From positions 1 through 64,000 of the forward strand of contig NZ_BEXA01000006.1 of NCBI RefSeq assembly GCF_003864335.1: a stretch of 64,000 nt of DNA, read 5' to 3'. Position numbers and translations under genes: made by a program. Positions 7,737 through 17,189 of the stretch are shown here, in pieces. Source of the stretch: Lentilactobacillus kosonis (GTDB lineage: Bacteria; Bacillota; Bacilli; Lactobacillales; Lactobacillaceae). Below the pieces are notes generated by a model. It searched no databases. It saw only the letters and a program-made list of their open reading frames with translations, and was not told the origin of the DNA. Each line of letters begins with the position of its first letter. Positions within the stretch are counted from its first letter, which is position 1.

Positions 7737-9548
7737 ATGCCAGAAGTGACAGAATTGCCATTAAGAAAAGATGTTGACCCAGATTTAACATGGGATTTAA
7801 CAACTATCTATCAGAAAGATTCTGATTTTGATGTGGACTTTAAAAAAGTTCAAAAACAAATTGCCAATTATTCTCAGCTGGTGGGCACATTAGCTAATAG
7901 TGCACAAAGCTTATTAACCGCCACTACTGAAATCTTATCGGGTGCGCGTTTATTGTATAAAGTATACGTTTATGCACAATTAAAGAATGATCAAGATACT
8001 AGTATCGATAAGTATCAAGCAATGGTGGCTCAAGCGTCAGATTTATCATCCCAATTTTCCGGTGCAACGGCTTGGTTTGATCCTGAATTACTCCAATTAG
8101 ACAAGCAAACGATGAATAAATATTACAATGAAGAACCTAAATTAAGGGAATATCAACGATTTTATGATCAAACCTTCAGCTTGCGTGACCATATTTTAAG
8201 CGATGACGTTGAACACGTTTTAGCATTAGCCAGTGATGTCTTTGATTCTGGCGAAAAGACATTTGGTGTCTTAAATAATACTGATTTATCATTCCCAGTT
8301 GTAACTGATGAAGAGGGTAATCAGATCAAATTATCAGAAGGAATATATGGTGTCCTTTTGGAATCAGCGGATCAGTCAGTTCGTGAACAAGCATTTAAAA
8401 AATTATACGAGGTATATGGTCAATTTCAACATACGTTAAGTGCGACATTAACAACTAATGTCAAACAACATAATTTAAAGGCCAATTTAAAACATTATGA
8501 TAATGCATTACAAGCGGCTTTAACTGCAAATGAGATTTCGACTGATGTTTACCAGAATTTAATCGACGTCGTCAACGAACACTTACCATTGCTTCATCGA
8601 TATGTTAAGTTACGTAAACAAATATTGGGTGTTGATGATTTGCATATGTATGATATGTATACTTCATTAGTTGGTGAAAAGTCACCACGGTATACATTTG
8701 CGGAATCTAAAAAAATTGCCCGGAATGCACTTGAAGTTTTAGGCGATGACTACGTGAGTCATGTAGATGAAGAATTTAATCAACGGTGGATTGACGTGGT
8801 GGAAAATCGTTACAAGCGGACAGGGGGATATTCATCAGGAACTTATGATACCAATCCATTCATTTTGCTGAACTGGAAGGATAATTTAGATAATCTATAT
8901 ACTCTGATCCACGAAACAGGCCACAGCATGCATAGTTATTATGCTAAAAATAATCAACCGTTCCAATATGGCGATTACTCGATTTTTGTTGCTGAAATTG
9001 CTTCAACAACAAATGAAAATCTGTTGACCAATCAATTATTGGATAACCCAGACTTAGATATTGATCTAAAAAAGCATATTTTAAATTATTATCTTGACGG
9101 TTTTAAAGGAACCGTTTTTCGGCAGACGCAATTTGCTGAGTTTGAACAATTCATCCATGAACAAGATGCCGCGGGACAACCACTGACAGCTAGCTTTTTA
9201 AATGATAGCTACCGTAAACTGAATAAAAAGTATTATGGAGATGCGGTGGTTTCTGATGCTGAAATTGGGCTTGAATGGTCGCGAATCCCTCATTTTTACT
9301 ATAATTTTTATGTTTATCAATACGCGACTGGCTTTGCCGCAGCCTCAACATTGGCTAACAAAGTAGTCACAGGCAGTCAACAAGATGTCGACGATTACCT
9401 TAGTTTCTTGAAGGCTGGTAGTTCGGACACTCCAACTAACGTGATGAAGCGAGCTGGAGTCGATATGACCAAACCAGATTATTTGGAAAAAGCTTTCGCA
9501 ATATTTGAAGAACGCTTAAATGAATTTGAAAAATTGGTAACTAAATAA
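7737..9548 (+). CDS. pepF: Oligoendopeptidase F
   Basis: M3-family zinc metallopeptidase that cleaves cytoplasmic oligopeptides. The zinc motif H-E-T-G-H is at residues 392-396 and the following E-I-A-S-T-x-N-E supplies the third ligand. At 603 aa it matches PepF of lactic acid bacteria. ATG 7737 is taken as the start because GAGGAGGG lies just upstream; an in-frame extension to 7695 lacks a site. It is probably co-transcribed with coiA and ends in a perfect terminator. Confidence 0.94.
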   Translation: MPEVTELPLRKDVDPDLTWDLTTIYQKDSDFDVDFKKVQKQIANYSQLVGTLANSAQSLLTATTEILSGARLLYKVYVYAQLKNDQDTSIDKYQAMVAQASDLSSQFSGATAWFDPELLQLDKQTMNKYYNEEPKLREYQRFYDQTFSLRDHILSDDVEHVLALASDVFDSGEKTFGVLNNTDLSFPVVTDEEGNQIKLSEGIYGVLLESADQSVREQAFKKLYEVYGQFQHTLSATLTTNVKQHNLKANLKHYDNALQAALTANEISTDVYQNLIDVVNEHLPLLHRYVKLRKQILGVDDLHMYDMYTSLVGEKSPRYTFAESKKIARNALEVLGDDYVSHVDEEFNQRWIDVVENRYKRTGGYSSGTYDTNPFILLNWKDNLDNLYTLIHETGHSMHSYYAKNNQPFQYGDYSIFVAEIASTTNENLLTNQLLDNPDLDIDLKKHILNYYLDGFKGTVFRQTQFAEFEQFIHEQDAAGQPLTASFLNDSYRKLNKKYYGDAVVSDAEIGLEWSRIPHFYYNFYVYQYATGFAAASTLANKVVTGSQQDVDDYLSFLKAGSSDTPTNVMKRAGVDMTKPDYLEKAFAIFEERLNEFEKLVTK

Positions 9549-9552
9549 AAAT

Positions 9553-9596
9553 AAAACCGGCTAGTAGTTTGATTTAATCACTACTAGCCGGTTTTT
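9553..9596. terminator. Bidirectional terminator pepF/spxH
   Basis: 14-bp stem AAACCGGCTAGTAG/CTACTAGCCGGTTT flanked by A-run and T-run between convergent genes. Confidence 0.93.
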
Positions 9597-10235
9597 GTTT
9601 TACTATAAACTTTTTAAGATTCGGGTATTGAATAATTTTGTGGTCACTTAAGTTGCTTTCATTAGCTGAATTGAGTTCTTCCAAGTAGTTTGCTGATTTG
9701 ATACTATCTTGGCAATACTTAAGCAGTGAATCATAGTCAAAATCACGAATAACAACGCCACAGTCATCTAATCTAGTATTAAAAAGAACTGCGCTTGCTG
9801 GTTCAGTAACATTCATATTAACTGCAGCAACTTGGTCAGAATGATAAGTTTCGGTAACCAAAGTTGAATTCCGATCTTCATTGAACATTTCTAAGTCTAA
9901 CTTTTGGCCTTCAGCAGTTCGCTTAACTAATTCAGAGCAGTATTTTTCTTGGTTAACAAATAATTGCTCTTGCAAACTCATTAAAAATTTCTACCGCAAC
10001 GTTGGCCCTGAAAGGAGGCAGCTTTGTAATTAATTACCATATCGTATGGAACAGTACTGTTAAATCGCTTTTTAAATGGATTATTTGGCTGATTCAATAC
10101 GTTAATGCTTAGAAGTGGAATGAAGTGGATCACCAGTTGATTGTTTAAATTATGGGCCACTTTTTCAACCGCTTTTTCGGCTTCATAACATTGTTTATCA
10201 AGTGGATCGACAAACAAGTAAATTTCTAAAAGCAT
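9574..10235 (-). CDS. spxH: ClpXP adaptor SpxH/YjbH (one frame break)
   Basis: DsbA-fold cytoplasmic adaptor that presents Spx to ClpXP. The N-terminus M-L-L-E-I-Y-L-F-V-D-P-L-D-K-Q-C matches B. subtilis YjbH. The first cysteine of the C-x-x-C motif is missing, so thiol redox activity is unlikely. A missing T (the A5 run at 9983-9987 on the plus strand) splits the gene; restored, R-N-F-L-M-S-L-Q runs on and gives about 220 aa. The ATG at 10235 has GGAGGAG in front. It sits between pepF and relQ, the same place as yjbH in B. subtilis. Confidence 0.88.
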
Positions 10236-10368
10236 AAAACTCCTCCGTTTATTAATTCTCGTCAAGTGTGTTTTCTTTTTGTGCGCTAGGAATAGAATAA
10301 CAAATTCTGAACAAAACTCAATATATTTGTTCAAAAGATAGGTGATATGATGTAGCATCATTCGTTAA

Positions 10369-10379
10369 TGTGGTAAAAT
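10369..10379 (+). promoter_or_regulatory. Extended -10 promoter of relQ operon
   Basis: TGTGGTAAAAT, a TRTG-type extended -10, lies 56 bases before the relQ start in the divergent spxH/relQ gap. No good -35 is seen. Confidence 0.5.
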
Positions 10380-10434
10380 TGGTGATGCTTAAATAATCGA
10401 ATGTTAAAATTAATTTTAGATGGGAAGTGTTAGC

Positions 10435-11084
10435 TTGGTTGACAATTGGGAAGATTTTTTAGTTCCTTACAAGCAAGCTGTCGACGAATTAAAGGTCAAA
10501 CTTAGGGGGATTCGTGGGGAGTACCTAAAAATTGATGGGCGCTCACCAATTGAATTTGTTACTGGTAGAGTTAAGCCAGTTGACAGTATAAAAGAAAAAA
10601 TGGTTCGTCGGCATATCAATGAAGACCGGCTCGAAGAAGACATGGAAGATATTGCGGGACTGAGAATTATGTGTCAATTTGTTGAAGATATATATCAAGT
10701 AGTTGATTTACTCAGAAAACGAACAGATATCACAATCTTAGAAGAGCGCGATTACGTGCATAACAAGAAGCCTAGCGGTTATCGTTCATATCACATTGTT
10801 TTGAATATCCCGTGCAAACACTAACTGGTGAGAAGAAAATCTTGGCTGAAATTCAAGTCAGAACATTAGCAATGAACTTTTGGGCAACAGTAGAGCACTC
10901 GCTAAATTATAAATATCAAGGTGAGTTTCCTGCTGAATTAAAATCCAGACTACAAAGAGCCTCTGAAGCTGCTTTTAGGTTAGATGAAGAAATGTCCGAA
11001 ATTAGGGATGAGTTGCAAGAAACAAATCAAGTAGGAAACACACATAACTCGGGGGATCCTTCAAATGAGAATAGCGATTTATAG
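10435..11084 (+). CDS. relQ: Small alarmone synthetase RelQ (one frame break)
   Basis: Synthesis-only GTP pyrophosphokinase that makes (p)ppGpp, active as a tetramer in the cytoplasm. It is about 216 aa with F-V-T-G-R-V-K-P, D-I-A-G-L-R-I-M and E-I-Q-V-R-T-L-A-M-N-F-W, and there is no hydrolase domain. The TTG at 10435, seven bases after GGGAAG, fits the B. subtilis start better than ATG 10420. One C is missing in the C3 run at 10809-10811; restoring it yields N-I-P-V-Q-T-L-T-G. The end overlaps nadK by 20 bases, and the relQ-nadK-RluD-type order is the conserved yjbM-yjbN-yjbO operon. Confidence 0.92.
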
Positions 11085-11877
11085 TAATTTGAATCCGGCT
11101 TCTAACCGGGTAGCGTCATTACTAAAAGATAAAATAAAAAACTCCGATGTATTGACCATGGATGGTCTAAATCCCGAAATCGTAATTTCGGTTGGTGGGG
11201 ATGGCACACTCTTATCAGCGTTTCATCACTACCAAGATATTATTGAAAAAGTGCGGTTAGTCGGAATTCACACGGGGCACTTGGGTTTTTATACTGACTG
11301 GCGGGATTATGAGGTTCAAGAACTGATTGACAGTTTGGAACATGACGATGGTCAAAGCGTTACATATCCACTGTTGGACATTAAAGTTAATTATGCCGAC
11401 CACTCACCAAGTGATTATGGGATGGCCCTTAATGAATCTACATTAAAACAAATTAGTGGATCAATGGTGGCTGACGTATTTATTAAGGAGCAATTGTTTG
11501 AAAGCTTCCGGGGCGATGGCTTATGTATATCGACTCCTAGTGGCTCAACGGCATATAATAAGTCAGCTGGCGGGGCGATTATTAATCCAACATTGAGTGC
11601 AATTCAGATGGCAGAAATTTCATCAATTAATAACCGGGTGTTTAGAACGCTGGGATCACCTTTAATTATTTCGCCAGATGAATGGATTAAGATTCTTCCC
11701 AATAGTAATGAACGAACGGTTTTAACTTGTGATCAGCAAATAATCTCAACGAAAGTGATTTCATCAGTTGAATATCGAATTTCAAAGCGGAAGGTGGCAT
11801 TTGCTCAGTATCGTCATACCCAGTTTTGGAAACGAGTAACTAATTCATTCATTGGCGAGGTTGGTACAGGTGATTAA
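11065..11877 (+). CDS. nadK: NAD kinase
   Basis: Phosphorylates NAD to NADP in the cytoplasm. The diagnostic G-G-D-G-T-L-L is at about residues 45-51, followed by A-L-N-E-S and the ribose-binding G-S-T-A-Y-N-K-S-A-G-G-A. At 270 aa it matches B. subtilis PpnK (266). ATG 11065 lies inside the end of relQ, preceded by GGGGGAT, so the two are translationally coupled. Confidence 0.95.
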   Translation: MRIAIYSNLNPASNRVASLLKDKIKNSDVLTMDGLNPEIVISVGGDGTLLSAFHHYQDIIEKVRLVGIHTGHLGFYTDWRDYEVQELIDSLEHDDGQSVTYPLLDIKVNYADHSPSDYGMALNESTLKQISGSMVADVFIKEQLFESFRGDGLCISTPSGSTAYNKSAGGAIINPTLSAIQMAEISSINNRVFRTLGSPLIISPDEWIKILPNSNERTVLTCDQQIISTKVISSVEYRISKRKVAFAQYRHTQFWKRVTNSFIGEVGTGD

Positions 11878-12763
11878 ATTTAGCTATCAATACTCTGGAC
11901 GTGAACCAATGAAATTACGGACGTTTATTATGGGACATGGAGTAACTAGAACGCTACTAAAAAGAATTAAGTTTCATGGCGGTGATACATTAGTTAATGG
12001 TAAATCAGTTTTTGCAAATACAATGATTTATCAAGGAGATGACGTTACCGTTATCTTGCCTCCTGAAGAGGGAAATGATCACGTGACCCCATCATATGGA
12101 CCAATTGCTATTGCCTACGAAGATGACAATTATTTAATTGTCAATAAAGAAGCCGGCGTTGCCTCAGTTCCATCTCATATCTATGCGACTGATTCATTGG
12201 TTAATCGCGTTAAGGGATATTTTACTGAAACTGGTAAGCCAGACCAACGAATTCATATTGTAACCAGACTTGATAAAGATACATCTGGATTAGTTATATT
12301 TGCTAAACATCATTTTGCTCATTCCGTATTGGATAAAGCTTTGAAGGATCATTCAATCTACAAAGAATATCGAGCCATTGTTGATGGAACGTTAATATCT
12401 AATCAAATTGAGATTCGTTTGCCAATAGGACGGGCTGAAGACTCATTTGTGAAGCGCACCATAAGAGATGATGGCAAACAAGCCTATACAAGTGTTTACC
12501 CAGTTAAAAGAATGGCTGATAGTACGCTAATTAGAGTCGTCCTGCATACTGGAAGAACCCACCAAATTCGGGTTCACATGGCATCGTTAGGTCATCCGTT
12601 AATTGGTGATTGGTTGTATAACGAAAGCGATCATCGAATGTATCGGCAGGCGTTACATTGTCAGACCGTGAGCTTCTTTGATCCATTTAGTCAGCAACAA
12701 ATTACTGTGAATGCTGATATTACATCTGACATGGCAGATTATGTTGCTGCTCGAGATTTTTAA
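11870..12763 (+). CDS. RluA/RluD-family pseudouridine synthase
   Basis: Converts uridine to pseudouridine in RNA, probably 23S rRNA. The catalytic-aspartate motif R-L-D-K-D-T-S-G-L is at about residues 135-143, and H-Q-I-R-V-H-M-A occurs later. An S4-like N-terminal region is suggested by M-G-H-G-V-T-R...V-N-G-K. It overlaps the end of nadK. I prefer GTG 11870 (nine bases after GCGAGG); TTG 11852 is possible. It corresponds to B. subtilis YjbO, whose exact target I do not assert. Confidence 0.88.
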   Translation: MIKFSYQYSGREPMKLRTFIMGHGVTRTLLKRIKFHGGDTLVNGKSVFANTMIYQGDDVTVILPPEEGNDHVTPSYGPIAIAYEDDNYLIVNKEAGVASVPSHIYATDSLVNRVKGYFTETGKPDQRIHIVTRLDKDTSGLVIFAKHHFAHSVLDKALKDHSIYKEYRAIVDGTLISNQIEIRLPIGRAEDSFVKRTIRDDGKQAYTSVYPVKRMADSTLIRVVLHTGRTHQIRVHMASLGHPLIGDWLYNESDHRMYRQALHCQTVSFFDPFSQQQITVNADITSDMADYVAARDF

Positions 12764-12792
12764 AATCGTTCACTTTAAATGAACGGTTTTTT
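12762..12792 (+). terminator. Terminator of relQ-nadK operon
   Basis: AAAATCGTTCA/TGAACGGTTTT stem with one T-G pair, then a T-run. It starts inside the stop codon of the pseudouridine synthase gene. Confidence 0.85.
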
Positions 12793-12824
12793 ATTTTGGC
12801 TGGGTTTTAAAAGAGGCCAGGGAC

Positions 12825-12835
12825 TGTGATATAAT
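12825..12835 (+). promoter_or_regulatory. Extended -10 promoter of trmL
   Basis: TGTGATATAAT (TRTG extended -10), 46 bases before trmL and just after a terminator. The same 11-mer occurs before ftsW at 60364. Confidence 0.6.
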
Positions 12836-12881
12836 TGATTTCGTTTATCATTCAAGATTAATAATCAATTGGAGAATAATT

Positions 12882-13394
12882 ATGGCAAATCATATCGTAT
12901 TATTTGAACCACTAATGCCAGCTAATACTGGTAATATTGCAAGAACTTGTGCCGGAACCGATACCGTTCTTGATTTAATTGAACCGCTGGGCTTTAGCAT
13001 TGACGATAAGCATTTAAAGCGAGCGGGGTTAGATTATTGGGATAAAGTTGATATTCATTACCATCAAAACTTGCAAGCTTTCTTGGCGACGGTTGATGAT
13101 CCAACCAAACTATTCTTGGTTTCTAAGTTTGCTGAACAAGATTACACGGAACCTGATTATTCAAATAGTGATCAGGATTACTACTTTTTATTTGGTAAAG
13201 AGACTACGGGGTTACCAGAACCATTTATGCGTAAAAATCCTGAAAAGGCCATCCGAATTCCACAAGATGATAGTCATATTCGGGCATTAAACTTATCAAA
13301 TAGTTGTGCCATTGTTATTTATGAAGTACTACGACAACAGAACTTTAATCAATTAGAAAAAACACATACTTACGAAAATGATAAATTGAAGTAA
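12882..13394 (+). CDS. trmL: tRNA (cytidine/uridine-34 2'-O)-methyltransferase TrmL
   Basis: SPOUT-class enzyme that methylates the ribose of wobble nucleotide 34 in leucine tRNAs. Typical motifs are N-T-G-N-I-A-R-T-C near residue 15, F-G-K-E-T-T-G-L-P and the knot-forming N-L-S-N-S-C-A-I near the C-terminus. The 170-aa length is slightly above the usual 155-160. It is a short gene between the nadK operon terminator and ftsK, 26 bases before the latter. Confidence 0.92.
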   Translation: MANHIVLFEPLMPANTGNIARTCAGTDTVLDLIEPLGFSIDDKHLKRAGLDYWDKVDIHYHQNLQAFLATVDDPTKLFLVSKFAEQDYTEPDYSNSDQDYYFLFGKETTGLPEPFMRKNPEKAIRIPQDDSHIRALNLSNSCAIVIYEVLRQQNFNQLEKTHTYENDKLK

Positions 13395-13420
13395 TGAATC
13401 TTTTTGGGGGGAATTAAGTG

Positions 13421-15776
13421 ATGGCTACGAAAAAAAACGGCGTAAATCGACTAGCAAGAAAAAAACTAGTAAAAAACAACCTAGTTTTTTTACTCGTTAC
13501 TGGATTAACATCACAGGAATCCTAATTGCATTATTTGCAATTGCAGGTTTGTTCTCAGCTGGGATTATTGGCGCGTTTATCGTGAATTGCATTCGCTTTT
13601 TTGTTGGTGGTATTTATGTGATTGGCTTAGTGGCCCTACTGATTATTGGGGTGTTGCTTGCTGGATTCGCAAAGGTTCCGAAAATCTCGTTTAGATATTG
13701 GTCAGGAACCTTGTTAATAGTGATTGGATTAACGCTATGGTTAACCTTAATTCAATATGTGGCAGCTCCTCAACCGGTTGACTTCGTGACGACTAATGTT
13801 GATAAATTAGTTGATGATATTCAATCTGCTAATACTACTTCAAATATTGGTGGGGGAATTATTGCTGCGGGATTATTTGCGGGAATTAAGTTGTTGATTG
13901 GGGTTATTGGTGCTGGGGTTGTAGCGACTGGAACAATTCTTGGTGGTGGACTGACCCTATTTAATGTTTCAGCGGCTAAGACCTTTAGGACGGTTAGAAA
14001 AGCAGTGGTTGTGTGCGTTGAGACTGTAAAAAGGTCTGTACAAAAGGGACACGAGATTGGTAAAAATGTTCAACAAAAAGTTAATGATGCTAGAGATAAA
14101 CCAAGGACTGACTTAGACAAATCTTTACAACCTAGTGAGAAACGTGGAAAACTTGATAAATCAACCGAGTCAATCGAATCCGTACCCGATGAATCATTTT
14201 CACCGGCTAACATCACGGTTTCTGGGATGCAGGTTAACCAAAATAAAGTTCAACCTGAACAAAAAAAGGAATCCGTGGAAAATTCCTCTAGCAATAGTCC
14301 TGAGATTGATGAGCCTAAGCATGATGACGTCCAATTAGTCAATGTTCAAGAAGACGACGATTATCAACTACCTACGGCTGATTTATTAACGGAATTTAAG
14401 CAGGAAGACCAATCAGAAGAACTTAAATCGATTGATCAGAATGCTAAAGTTTTACAAGAGACTCTAAATAGTTTGGGGTTAAGGCTCAGATTAAGCATGT
14501 TAGTCTGGGGCCAGCAGTTACCAAATATGAATTACATCCAGATATTGGCGTAAAAGTTAGTCGAATTGTTAATTTAGCTGACGATATTGCATTGGCCTTG
14601 GCTGCGCGAGATATTCGAATTGAAGCCCCGATCCCTGGTAAATCATTAATTGGAATTGAAGTTCCAAATCGACAAATTGCGACGGTTTCCTTTAGAGATG
14701 TGGTTGAATCATCACCTGATAATCAAGGTCATCTATTGCAAGTGCCCCTGGGAAAAGATGTGAATGGTAAGGTAATCACAGCAGATTTAACGAAAATGCC
14801 ACATTTACTGATTGCAGGTTCCACTGGTAGTGGTAAGTCGGTAGCTATTAATGGCATTATCACCAGTATTTTATTGAATGCCAAGCCTAGTCAAGTGAAA
14901 TTGATGCTGATTGATCCTAAGAAAGTAGAATTGGGAGTCTATAATGGAATTCCCCACTTACTTAGTCCCGTTGTCTCAGAACCTAAAAAAGCAGCTCGAG
15001 CTTTGCAAAAGGTAGTTACCGAAATGGAAAATCGTTATGAATTATTTGCTAAGTATGGTCAACGAAAAATTAGTACTTATAATGAGTTTGCTGTAAAAAA
15101 TAATCAGGAAAATGAAGTTAAACTCCAACCGATGCCATATATTGTTGTGGTTGTTGACGAATTGGCCGACTTAATGATGACAGTTTCAAATGATGTTGAA
15201 GCGGCCATCATTAGGTTAGCCCAAATGGGTCGGGCAGCCGGGATACATATGATTCTTGCTACCCAAAGGCCATCGGTTGATGTTATTACTGGTTTGATTA
15301 AAGCGAATGTGCCCTCTAGAATGGCGTTTGCAGTGTCATCGGGAATTGATTCACGAACGATTATTGACACTAACGGAGCTGAAAAGCTATTAGGTAGAGG
15401 AGATATGCTATTTTTACCAATCGATTCTAATACCCCAATCAGAATTCAAGGGGCATTTATTCCCGATAAAGATGTTTCAAAGGTAGTTGATTTTGTTACC
15501 CAACAAGCTTCAGCGGAATACGATGAAGCAATGATGGTTACCGATGAAGAAGTTAAAGAAGAAGAGCAAGAAAATTCAGATGATGATTTGTTTAATGATG
15601 CGCTAGATTTTGTGGTTGAGCAACAAAAGGCTAGTACGTCACTATTGCAACGGCATTTCCGAATTGGATATAATCGAGCTGCCAGACTGATTGATGATTT
15701 AGAACAGCGCGGGTATGTTGGCCCCCAAGACGGTAGTCGACCAAGACAGGTATACAAACAAAAGACTAATCAATAA
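13421..15776 (+). CDS. ftsK: DNA translocase FtsK/SpoIIIE (two frame breaks)
   Basis: Membrane-anchored ATP-driven DNA pump that clears chromosome DNA from the division septum. About 785 aa: a basic N-terminus, about four membrane helices in residues 28-190, a charged linker, the motor with Walker A G-S-T-G-S-G-K-S and Walker B V-V-V-D-E-L-A-D, and a C-terminal winged-helix gamma domain ([13 protein letters not shown]). Missing bases in A8 (13430-13437) and G4 (14475-14478) break the frame. Repairing them restores M-A-T-K-K-K-R-R-K-S and [17 protein letters not shown] precedes the start; GTG 13418 is an alternative. Confidence 0.93.
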
Positions 15777-15786
15777 TGATAATTAG

Positions 15787-15825
15787 CATAAAAAAGAGAG
15801 TGACGGAATAAATCCGCCACTCTCT
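15787..15825 (-). terminator. Terminator of the DUF4044 gene
   Basis: Hairpin AGAGAGTG...CACTCTCT with an inner CGGA/TCCG. The T-run lies on the minus strand (A-run at 15789-15795), so it serves the minus-strand gene; ftsK could also use the stem. Confidence 0.75.
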
Positions 15826-15855
15826 ACTGTTAGATGTTAGTTATTATTATGTGGG

Positions 15856-15978
15856 TTAAAATTGACCCATCAAGGTAATCACAGCTGATAAAACCAAAGA
15901 AGCAACAGTTGCGATAATCATTAACCAAACAAAAACAAGGGTTATTTTTTGAAATCTAGTTCTTTTTTTGCGAGCCAA
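15856..15978 (-). CDS. DUF4044 small membrane protein (40 aa)
   Basis: Starts M-A-R-K-K-R-T-R-F-Q-K-I-T, followed by one hydrophobic helix (about residues 13-35) and a short tail ending M-G-Q-F. This basic-then-hydrophobic pattern is the DUF4044 family, short proteins found beside mraZ in lactobacilli; function unknown. TTG 15978 gives the family start, with AAGTGGTG about six bases upstream. GTG 15987 would add three residues. It runs against ftsK and the dcw cluster. Confidence 0.72.
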   Translation of the reverse strand: MARKKRTRFQKITLVFVWLMIIATVASLVLSAVITLMGQF

Positions 15979-16072
15979 TATTTGCACCACTTTCTCAATA
16001 TTTTACCTTCTGATAGTGTAACGTTGTTTCTTAATCATTGCAATATGAACATTTTAGTAAGGGGATGAATTT

Positions 16073-16450
16073 TTGGACTTAGCAACGATGATAATCAATT
16101 GGCAATTAGTTATTATGCAAGTGCTAGTGCTAATTGGACTAACAATTTTAGTACAATTAGGTAAGCGGGCCAAACTGTTAAAAAAGTATTTAAAATTAAC
16201 GCCCTTAGACTTGTGGCCACCATTTTTAATCCTAGCAATTTATCAATTGACTAGCAATCAGGCCCAGGGTTCATTCGTTCCCCATGTTTTATTAGGGTGG
16301 ATCATTGTTAGCCTAGCAGTCTTGTCTTGGCGGATTTTTGTTGATCAGCGATTAACATATCGAAAATCTGCAGTAATGTTATGGCGAATTGCCGATTTGT
16401 GGTTTGTGGTAGCGTGGCTATTCATCATATTTTTAGGATTATTTCTATAG
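16073..16450 (+). CDS. DUF3397 membrane protein
   Basis: 125-aa integral membrane protein with about four hydrophobic helices (residues 9-28, 45-60, 70-90 and 105-125) and a K-R-A-K-L-L-K-K cytoplasmic loop. It matches the DUF3397 family found just before mraZ in Lactobacillaceae; function unknown. The TTG start at 16073 has AAGGGG eight bases upstream. A strong terminator separates it from mraZ. Confidence 0.78.
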   Translation: MDLATMIINWQLVIMQVLVLIGLTILVQLGKRAKLLKKYLKLTPLDLWPPFLILAIYQLTSNQAQGSFVPHVLLGWIIVSLAVLSWRIFVDQRLTYRKSAVMLWRIADLWFVVAWLFIIFLGLFL

Positions 16451-16530
16451 TGGATAGTTACGATAATGAATATTAATTTAAATGTGAATATAAGTGATAG
16501 TATTCACAATTGTTGATTGGAATTATGCAG

Positions 16531-16577
16531 ATAGAGCTAAAATTTACGACTTGGTAGATTTTAGCTCTATTTTTTTA
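16531..16577 (+). terminator. Terminator upstream of mraZ
   Basis: ATAGAGCTAAAAT/ATTTTAGCTCTAT stem of 13 bp, then seven T. It isolates the dcw cluster from DUF3397. The rest of the 16451-16728 gap holds an inverted repeat GTGAATA/TATTCAC (16484-16507), a second AAAATCA/TGATTTT (16641-16656) and the mraZ control region. Confidence 0.92.
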
Positions 16578-16665
16578 TCTTTTTATAAAGCCGAAGGGTT
16601 TATTCAGCCCCTGAAATCATTGATGTTTGTTGAAAAAATTAAAATCAGTTGATTTTTTAGAGTGA

Positions 16666-16700
16666 TGTGGTTGATTGTGGGGAATTGTGGTAGAATGTGA
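16666..16700 (+). promoter_or_regulatory. mraZ promoter with 10-bp-spaced MraZ-box array
   Basis: TGTGG occurs at 16666-16670, 16676-16680 and 16686-16690, and TGTGA at 16696-16700, an exact 10-bp period. MraZ is known to bind several GTGG-type direct repeats upstream of its own operon. The last units contain a TRTG extended -10 (TGTGGTAGAAT, 16686-16696), so bound MraZ should block RNA polymerase. That fits autorepression of the dcw operon. Confidence 0.75.
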
Positions 16701-16728
16701 ATGCGGAACCATTTCAGGGGGTGATGGA

Positions 16729-17154
16729 ATGTTCATGGGTGAATATAAACACAATATTGATGCCAAGGGCAGGATCATCATCCCGGCTAAATTTAGGCAA
16801 GAACTTGGGGATAAATTTGTTATTACTCGGGGAATGGATGGCTGTTTATTTGGCTATCCAATGACTGAATGGGAAAGTTTTCAAAATAAAATCAATGAAC
16901 TACCAGTTAGCAAGAAGGATGCAAGATCATTTACTAGATTTTTCTTTTCGGCCGCTGTCGAATGTGAATTTGATAAACAAGGCCGAATTAATTTACCAAG
17001 TAACCTACGGGAATATGCTAGTATCATTAAAAAATGTGTCGTAGTTGGCGTTTCCAATCGATTTGAAATTTGGAGTGAGCAACTATGGTCCGAGTTTAGT
17101 GAGGATGCTGAAGCAAACTTTAGCGAGATTGCTGAAAATATGATTGATTTTTAA
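16729..17154 (+). CDS. mraZ: Transcriptional regulator MraZ
   Basis: AbrB-like double-SpoVT-fold DNA-binding protein that controls the division and cell-wall operon. [15 protein letters not shown] is the conserved N-terminus, and the second repeat is [12 protein letters not shown]. At 142 aa it matches B. subtilis (143). ATG 16729, after CAGGGGGTGATGGA, is chosen over an in-frame upstream start at 16675, which lies inside the operator array. Confidence 0.95.
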   Translation: MFMGEYKHNIDAKGRIIIPAKFRQELGDKFVITRGMDGCLFGYPMTEWESFQNKINELPVSKKDARSFTRFFFSAAVECEFDKQGRINLPSNLREYASIIKKCVVVGVSNRFEIWSEQLWSEFSEDAEANFSEIAENMIDF

Positions 17155-17189
17155 CTGATTAATTAATAATAGAAATGGAGAACTAAAGA

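Noticed and set aside
13048-13290. 80-codon frame inside trmL
   Set aside because: It lies entirely within trmL in another frame, with no ribosome-binding site of its own.
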